Assembly: GCA_019594305.1 (NCBI GenBank)
Contig: JAFDTZ010000029.1
Span: 1 to 19,608, forward strand
Source: Thermoplasmata archaeon
Lineage (GTDB): Archaea > Thermoplasmatota > Thermoplasmata > Halarchaeoplasmatales > Halarchaeoplasmataceae
DNA: 19,608 bases
Direction: 5' to 3'
Part shown: piece after piece, positions 15,613-19,608 of the stretch
Layout of the letters: every line of letters starts with the position of its first letter
How positions within the stretch are numbered: the stretch's first letter is position 1
The notes under the pieces: generated by a model
Database searches by the model: none
Seen by the model: only the letters and a program-made list of their open reading frames with translations
Told to the model about the DNA's origin: nothing
Program-made: the position numbers and the translations under genes

Positions 15613-16620
15613 TCATATAAGATATTTCCCTTCTTTCAATATCTGATGGTCATCGTCCAACCAAACGTTGCAACGAGTAAGGATGTTGTCGAGATGTTGA
15701 GGACATACCCAATCCGCATAGGTTTCTTCGGCCAGGGGATCTCCGAAGGCGATATGTACACCTGGGAATTTTTCATCCTGTAGTGTGTTATCACTTAACT
15801 TCTTCAAGAATATGTTGGTTCCAAATCCGAACTCGCCCACATATGACGAGCATTTGTGTTGTGAAAGGTAATCACTTACATCTTTCATCAATTCCTCATT
15901 TTCACAATAAACTTCAACTACCTTAGGCCTTTTTTGATTTTCGATCTTGTAATGTATCGGTGTTTCTTGTAGGTCGGAATGGTGATACTTGTTGCCAAGA
16001 AAATCACCTATCTTCCCATCGGCAACAATTTTGCCCTCCATGTTCATTGGTGCGGTATATACCTCTCCATCGGGTAGATTGTTCCAATGACCTATATCAT
16101 GGCATATACCAGTAGATGGGACCCATCGCCATGAATTAGAAAATTTTGCCACAAAATCGGAGCCCTGAGGATTGGTTACTCTGATAGTATCAACATCAAC
16201 CAGTAGTTTGTGTAGCTTGTTAGTGAAATCTTTAATCTTCTCGTAATCCACTGCAAGGGCGGCTTTGACTACATCTTCGGTTATATTGACCAAATGACCA
16301 TGTCTCCCACCGACCAATGCTGCCTTGATGAAAGGTTGCCTTACCGTTTCTAGCTCCCCTCCGATAGATCCGGCGGTCCAAAAAGTAACGGTAGAATCCG
16401 TGGCGGCTTTTCTTATGGGCTCAGGGAATCTTTTTAATGGTCGTTCTCCGTAGAGATCGAGATTAAAAAACCTTACATGGGGTGTAACCTCCAAAGCTAC
16501 GGATCTCAGGGTCTTGCCGATATTCTCGCTCTCGTTATCGGATAAGATAGTGACCTTATCGTTTTTCTTTACGCCCATGCAAGTAATAACCGCTGTTCGA
16601 CAACCTTTTTCTAGAGACAT
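15613..16620 (-). CDS. M29-like (aminopeptidase T family) metalloprotein
   Basis: This resembles aminopeptidase T/M29 family metallohydrolases, 335 residues from the ATG at 16620. Family features are NLPDGEVYTAP in the middle and a C-terminal metal site: Glu in VGEFGFGTN (about 263), Glu in DEKFPGVHIAFGD (about 283) and its His (about 289), and His and Asp in CPQHLD (about 309, 311). M29 enzymes are di-metal aminopeptidases; related proteins act on other substrates, so the activity is not certain. An ATG four codons upstream (16632) is possible, but the TATA-like box centre is only 20 bases from it and 32 from 16620, which favours the shorter form. It is expressed separately from the downstream GT-C gene (39-base gap). 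Confidence 0.8.
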   Translation of the reverse strand: MSLEKGCRTAVITCMGVKKNDKVTILSDNESENIGKTLRSVALEVTPHVRFFNLDLYGERPLKRFPEPIRKAATDSTVTFWTAGSIGGELETVRQPFIKAALVGGRHGHLVNITEDVVKAALAVDYEKIKDFTNKLHKLLVDVDTIRVTNPQGSDFVAKFSNSWRWVPSTGICHDIGHWNNLPDGEVYTAPMNMEGKIVADGKIGDFLGNKYHHSDLQETPIHYKIENQKRPKVVEVYCENEELMKDVSDYLSQHKCSSYVGEFGFGTNIFLKKLSDNTLQDEKFPGVHIAFGDPLAEETYADWVCPQHLDNILTRCNVWLDDDHQILKEGKYLI

Positions 16621-16647
16621 GTTAAATTTCATATCGAAACACAGGTA

Positions 16648-16655
16648 ATATAAAT
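16648..16655 (-). promoter_or_regulatory. TATA-like box for the M29-like gene
   Basis: On the minus strand this reads ATTTATAT. Its centre is about 32 bases before the ATG at 16620 and 20 before the ATG at 16632. Usual archaeal spacing puts the transcript start near 16625, downstream of the first ATG, so it decides for the second. Confidence 0.5.
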
Positions 16656-16677
16656 GTTTCTAAACCTATTACTCGGC

Positions 16678-18090
16678 TCAGAGACCAAATAGAACCAGTA
16701 TTGCACGGTTCCAACCCAAAAAGAATAGGATTATGGGAAAAATTATGCACCCCATTAGATGCACTCTTTTTACACCGTAAAGAGGTGGTATCAAACCTAT
16801 GCAGGTTGCTACCAGCCCGACAAAAAGGCCCAGAGGGCCCGAAAAAACAAATATCATCACTATCAAAAAGATGATGATAGACTTGGACATTGTCGAATAT
16901 TTTACCTTCTTGTGTAAGCCCGAAAACAGCTTTCCGAAGTAAAGTGTGAGGCAGAATGCCACAGCAGATGCGAGTATAACAGAGTAAAGTAGCAATGCCA
17001 TCAACCAGGGCATGAACGATATACTTACCCAAGGGTCTATGTTCCCATGGTTTAACTGCAATACCGATTGCATGGCACCGCTACGAGCACGCATTATTAT
17101 GAACAGGGCAAGGAGGGTGAATATTGCACAGCTCGTATCGACTGCGGAAACCGCCATTATGTATTCCCGCCCCTGAACCTCCTCTCCGTCTTCTTCAGAA
17201 GTGAACAGGCTCGTCACGGCAGTGGCTGCAGCGGCGGTTATACCGGGAAGCCAGCCTACCATGCCACCGGAGAGTGTGCCCGAAACTATAGCCCTAAATT
17301 GATTCTTGCTCTCAAGATCCACCTCCACGTCCTCCAATATCTGGTCCGGGATGGTGGGATTATCCATCAAACTTATCAATAGATTTGATATTCCAAAGAG
17401 ACCTGTGAATAGTGGAAAGAACATGAGTGTTGCAGGTGACACACCCTCCTGGGATATGGGTACCCATGTATTCGAGTAAAGTGCTGTTGGGGCGAGTAGA
17501 ATAAATCCGAGTAGACCTGATAAGAAAAATACACCGATTGCCACTAGTTTTGGTTTGATATCAAAAAGGCTTCTCCCCTCTTGCATAACAAGAACTCCGA
17601 TCACGGAGAATAAGATGAGAATGATATAGGAAGATAGTATAATATAGAAGTTGACCGGAGGTCCCATCACCAGTCGTGCGGGTATAAGCAAAGCTAAGGC
17701 AAGGACTGCGGCACCGAGACTTCCCCAGGCACTTATCAGTATAGCCTCGTAACCCTTTCCTTCGAGTACCATCTTGTGTGCCGGGAGTACGGAGAGTGCG
17801 GTTTCACCTTCAGGGGCACCAAGGTAAGTACTGGGTATGAAATTCAAAAAGGTATGCGAAACAACACAACCCATTATCAGCGCCGAGATCAGCGCAAGAA
17901 CCTGGGGTGTAGAAGGCGAAAAACTTGCTAATATACCCAATGAGAATGCGATTATAGCCGCCTGTGAACTAACTATTACAAAAGAGACGGTGTTAACATG
18001 AACTCCCGGGATTAAACCCGTGATTATGCCCAGACCGATACCCACGAACGTAAATATGGTTGCCAGTATTATCAACATTACAGGAGTCAA
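16678..18090 (-). CDS. TctA-family (DUF112) multi-pass permease
   Basis: This is a membrane permease related to TctA, the large membrane subunit of tripartite tricarboxylate transporters. It has 470 residues and about eleven hydrophobic segments. The signatures are GIITGLIPGVHVNTVSF (about 21-37), the TYLGAPEGETALSVLPAHKM loop, and a second GWLPGITAAAAT loop near the middle, giving the family's two-fold pseudo-repeat. No TctB-like small membrane protein or TctC-like binding protein is nearby, so it probably works alone or with unlinked partners, as in archaeal TctA homologues. The listed start is TTG, about 27 bases after a TATA-like CTTAAATT; an ATG four codons in (18078) is an alternative. 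It lies 35 bases downstream of guaAb. Confidence 0.85.
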   Translation of the reverse strand: MTPVMLIILATIFTFVGIGLGIITGLIPGVHVNTVSFVIVSSQAAIIAFSLGILASFSPSTPQVLALISALIMGCVVSHTFLNFIPSTYLGAPEGETALSVLPAHKMVLEGKGYEAILISAWGSLGAAVLALALLIPARLVMGPPVNFYIILSSYIILILFSVIGVLVMQEGRSLFDIKPKLVAIGVFFLSGLLGFILLAPTALYSNTWVPISQEGVSPATLMFFPLFTGLFGISNLLISLMDNPTIPDQILEDVEVDLESKNQFRAIVSGTLSGGMVGWLPGITAAAATAVTSLFTSEEDGEEVQGREYIMAVSAVDTSCAIFTLLALFIIMRARSGAMQSVLQLNHGNIDPWVSISFMPWLMALLLYSVILASAVAFCLTLYFGKLFSGLHKKVKYSTMSKSIIIFLIVMIFVFSGPLGLFVGLVATCIGLIPPLYGVKRVHLMGCIIFPIILFFLGWNRAILVLFGL

Positions 18091-18125
18091 GGCCTGGAAG
18101 ATGTTAACTCAGAATTTAAGCTTTA

Positions 18126-19070
18126 TCACTCCCATTCTATGGTTCCCGGGGGTTTGTCAGTGATGTCGTAGACCACCCGATTGACCCTGTTCTTCATGGT
18201 GTTGGTAATTCTAGTTGAAATAGTTTCAAGTACCTCGAGTGGTATCTCAGAGAAGCGGGCGCTCATGGCATCCAGTGAACTGACCGCCCTAACGGCTATG
18301 GTGTCACCATAGGCCCTCTTATCACCTTGAACACCCACGGTTCTTACCGGTAACAGGACTGCAAAATACTGCCATGGTAACTCCATCTTACCGGAGGCTG
18401 CAGCCTTGTCGATCTCTTCCTCCACGATGGCACATGCTTCCCTGACCATCTCGGTCCTCTCGTGGGTGGCCTCGCCGATCACCCTGATGGCAAGACCCGG
18501 TCCGGGAAAGGGCTGACGTTCGGACGTCGGTAATCCCAGCTCTCTAGCTACAAGTCTAACTTCATCCTTGTAAAGGTCTCTGAGTGGTTCGATGAGCTTG
18601 AGTTTCATGATCTCGGGAAGGCCTCCGACGTTGTGGTGTGATTTTATGGTATCACGAACACCGTCTCCACTCTCTATCCAGTCCGGTGCTATCGTACCCT
18701 GTACAAGATATTCCGCCCCGAATTCCTCAGCCTCTCTTTCAAATATCTCTATGAATTTGTTCCCGATTATTTTCCTTTTTTCCTCCGGTTCGGAAACACC
18801 TTTCATGGCCTCATAGAATTCGTCGCTGCAGTTAACTATCTTGTGATTTATCTTCATTTCAATGAATAGACTTTCTATCTGTTCCGTTTCTCCCTTTCTC
18901 ATGTATCCTGTATCAACATAGATAGCTAGAAGTCTTTCAGCCATGGCTTGCCCCACTATTATAGCAGCTACCGTGCTGTCAACACCGCCGCTGCATCCGA
19001 CGACTGCACGACCCTGAATACCACTTATTTCTTGCTGCTGCTGCTCGATGAAACTCTTTGGGTCGAACAT
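18126..19070 (-). CDS. guaAB: GMP synthase subunit B (ATP-pyrophosphatase)
   Basis: This catalyses ATP-dependent amination of XMP to GMP using ammonia from the separate glutaminase subunit (GuaAa), which is not in this window. The 314 residues match the stand-alone archaeal subunit. The PP-loop is GCSGGVDST (25-33). Other motifs are SHHNVGGLPE, EPLRDLYKDEVR, RQPFPGPGLAIR and, in the C-terminal dimerisation region, ITDKPPGTIEWE. The ATG follows the purE stop with no spacer (TAG|ATG), so its translation probably depends on ribosomes finishing purE. Together with purE it forms a purine biosynthesis unit. Confidence 0.96.
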   Translation of the reverse strand: MFDPKSFIEQQQQEISGIQGRAVVGCSGGVDSTVAAIIVGQAMAERLLAIYVDTGYMRKGETEQIESLFIEMKINHKIVNCSDEFYEAMKGVSEPEEKRKIIGNKFIEIFEREAEEFGAEYLVQGTIAPDWIESGDGVRDTIKSHHNVGGLPEIMKLKLIEPLRDLYKDEVRLVARELGLPTSERQPFPGPGLAIRVIGEATHERTEMVREACAIVEEEIDKAAASGKMELPWQYFAVLLPVRTVGVQGDKRAYGDTIAVRAVSSLDAMSARFSEIPLEVLETISTRITNTMKNRVNRVVYDITDKPPGTIEWE

Positions 19071-19547
19071 CTATCTTTCAACCCCGAATTCGTTCTCTAT
19101 CTTAGCGGCGTCCTTCCGGACTTTTTCTTCCCAATTGTCTCGGTATTCTTTGAGTCTCTGGGAAAGATCTTCGTCTTGCATAGCAAGGATCTCGGCTGCC
19201 AATAAAGCAGCGTTGTCTCCCCTGTCCAAGCCTACCGTAGCCACAGGTATTCCCGGAGGCATCTGTAGTATGGATAATATCGAGTCCATGTTGAGCTTAC
19301 CGCTTACAGGTACACCTATAACGGGTTTTGTTGTATGTGATGCGATCACACCAGGTAGTGCCGCAGATAGTCCTGCGACAGCGATGTAAACATCTGCCCC
19401 TGTACACAGGCCTTTGGTTCGTTCCGGAGTTCGGTGTGCGGAAGATACCGTCATATGGTAATCTATCTTTAGATCTTTTAAAACGTTGGCTGCCTTCGCG
19501 CCTATTTTTTTGTCACTTTTGCTTCCTAAGATTATTTTTACTCGCAT
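19071..19547 (-). CDS. purE: 5-(carboxyamino)imidazole ribonucleotide mutase PurE
   Basis: This is the purine pathway enzyme that forms 4-carboxy-AIR. It has 158 residues, the normal length. Visible motifs are the GSKSD phosphate loop (8-12), SSAHRTPER with the catalytic His (about 38), VAGLSAALPGVIASHT, KPVIGVPV and DSILSILQMPPGIPVATV. The last motif is close to class I (N5-CAIR mutase) PurE, but purK is not in this window, so the class is uncertain. It abuts guaAb directly. A TATA-like element lies about 26 bases upstream and an inverted repeat lies beyond that. Confidence 0.95.
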   Translation of the reverse strand: MRVKIILGSKSDKKIGAKAANVLKDLKIDYHMTVSSAHRTPERTKGLCTGADVYIAVAGLSAALPGVIASHTTKPVIGVPVSGKLNMDSILSILQMPPGIPVATVGLDRGDNAALLAAEILAMQDEDLSQRLKEYRDNWEEKVRKDAAKIENEFGVER

Positions 19548-19568
19548 AGTGTACCGAATAAAAAAGGG

Positions 19569-19577
19569 TAAAAATAG
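19569..19577 (-). promoter_or_regulatory. TATA-like box for purE
   Basis: On the minus strand this reads CTATTTTTA, centred about 26 bases before the purE ATG, which fits a leaderless transcript. Confidence 0.45.
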
Positions 19578-19583
19578 TTTTTG

Positions 19584-19605
19584 GAAGACGTACTATCACG
19601 TCTTC
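19584..19605. repeat. Perfect 8-bp inverted repeat upstream of purE
   Basis: The arms GAAGACGT and ACGTCTTC are separated by six bases. The repeat lies about 37 to 58 bases before the purE start, just upstream of the TATA-like box. It could be a binding site for a regulator of the purE-guaAb unit or the end of a transcript from outside the window. No T-run directly follows either arm. Confidence 0.6.
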
Positions 19606-19608
19606 ATT

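Noticed and set aside
1..19608. tRNA, rRNA, CRISPR array or insertion sequence
   Set aside because: No cloverleaf-like sequence, regularly spaced repeats, transposase or terminal inverted repeats were seen, and the gaps between genes are too short.

Overview
This is a gene-dense archaeal window from a euryarchaeon, probably in or near Thermoplasmatota. The archaeal evidence is RNA polymerase subunit L (Rpo11), an archaeal initiation factor 2 beta fused to a TRAM domain, an archaeal-type TruD, a presenilin-like GxGD protease, and a stand-alone GMP synthase ATP-pyrophosphatase subunit. Several genes have a TATA-like box centred about 25-30 nt before the start codon with almost no leader, as in archaea with leaderless mRNAs. 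The phylum is an inference; no rRNA is present. I count 22 protein genes, no RNA gene, no CRISPR array and no insertion sequence. No gene-free stretch exceeds about 80 bases.

Layout. (1) 1-4137, plus strand: the 3' part of a metallophosphoesterase, interrupted by an in-frame TAG, then an ECF-type vitamin/metabolite transporter: a YkoE-like S component with an extra C-terminal domain, a double ATPase and EcfT. All four genes overlap their neighbour. (2) 4100-6008: a divergent kinase-like protein on the minus strand, then RNase HII and an SCP2-domain protein on the plus strand. (3) 6005-9893, minus strand, an information-processing block: aIF2-beta/TRAM, presenilin-like protease, methyltransferase, rpoL and truD. 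(4) 9973-13362, plus strand: universal stress protein, TrkA and TrkH (potassium uptake), then an HhH-GPD DNA glycosylase with an Fe-S motif. (5) 13340-15573, minus strand: a GT-C-like membrane glycosyltransferase and a small membrane protein with HIHH and DE motifs. (6) 15613-19547, minus strand: an M29-like metallopeptidase, a TctA-family permease, and the purine genes guaAb and purE, which abut as TAG|ATG.

The first cluster is the most unusual part. A phosphoesterase and a transporter S component both appear to carry a domain resembling the sulfite-oxidase/molybdopterin-binding fold. This suggests an exported or membrane-anchored phosphatase that prepares a phosphorylated nutrient for uptake by the ECF transporter. 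The in-frame amber codon in the phosphatase could be a decay mutation, a sequence error or recoding. TAG ends 5 of the 22 genes here, which argues against general pyrrolysine recoding.
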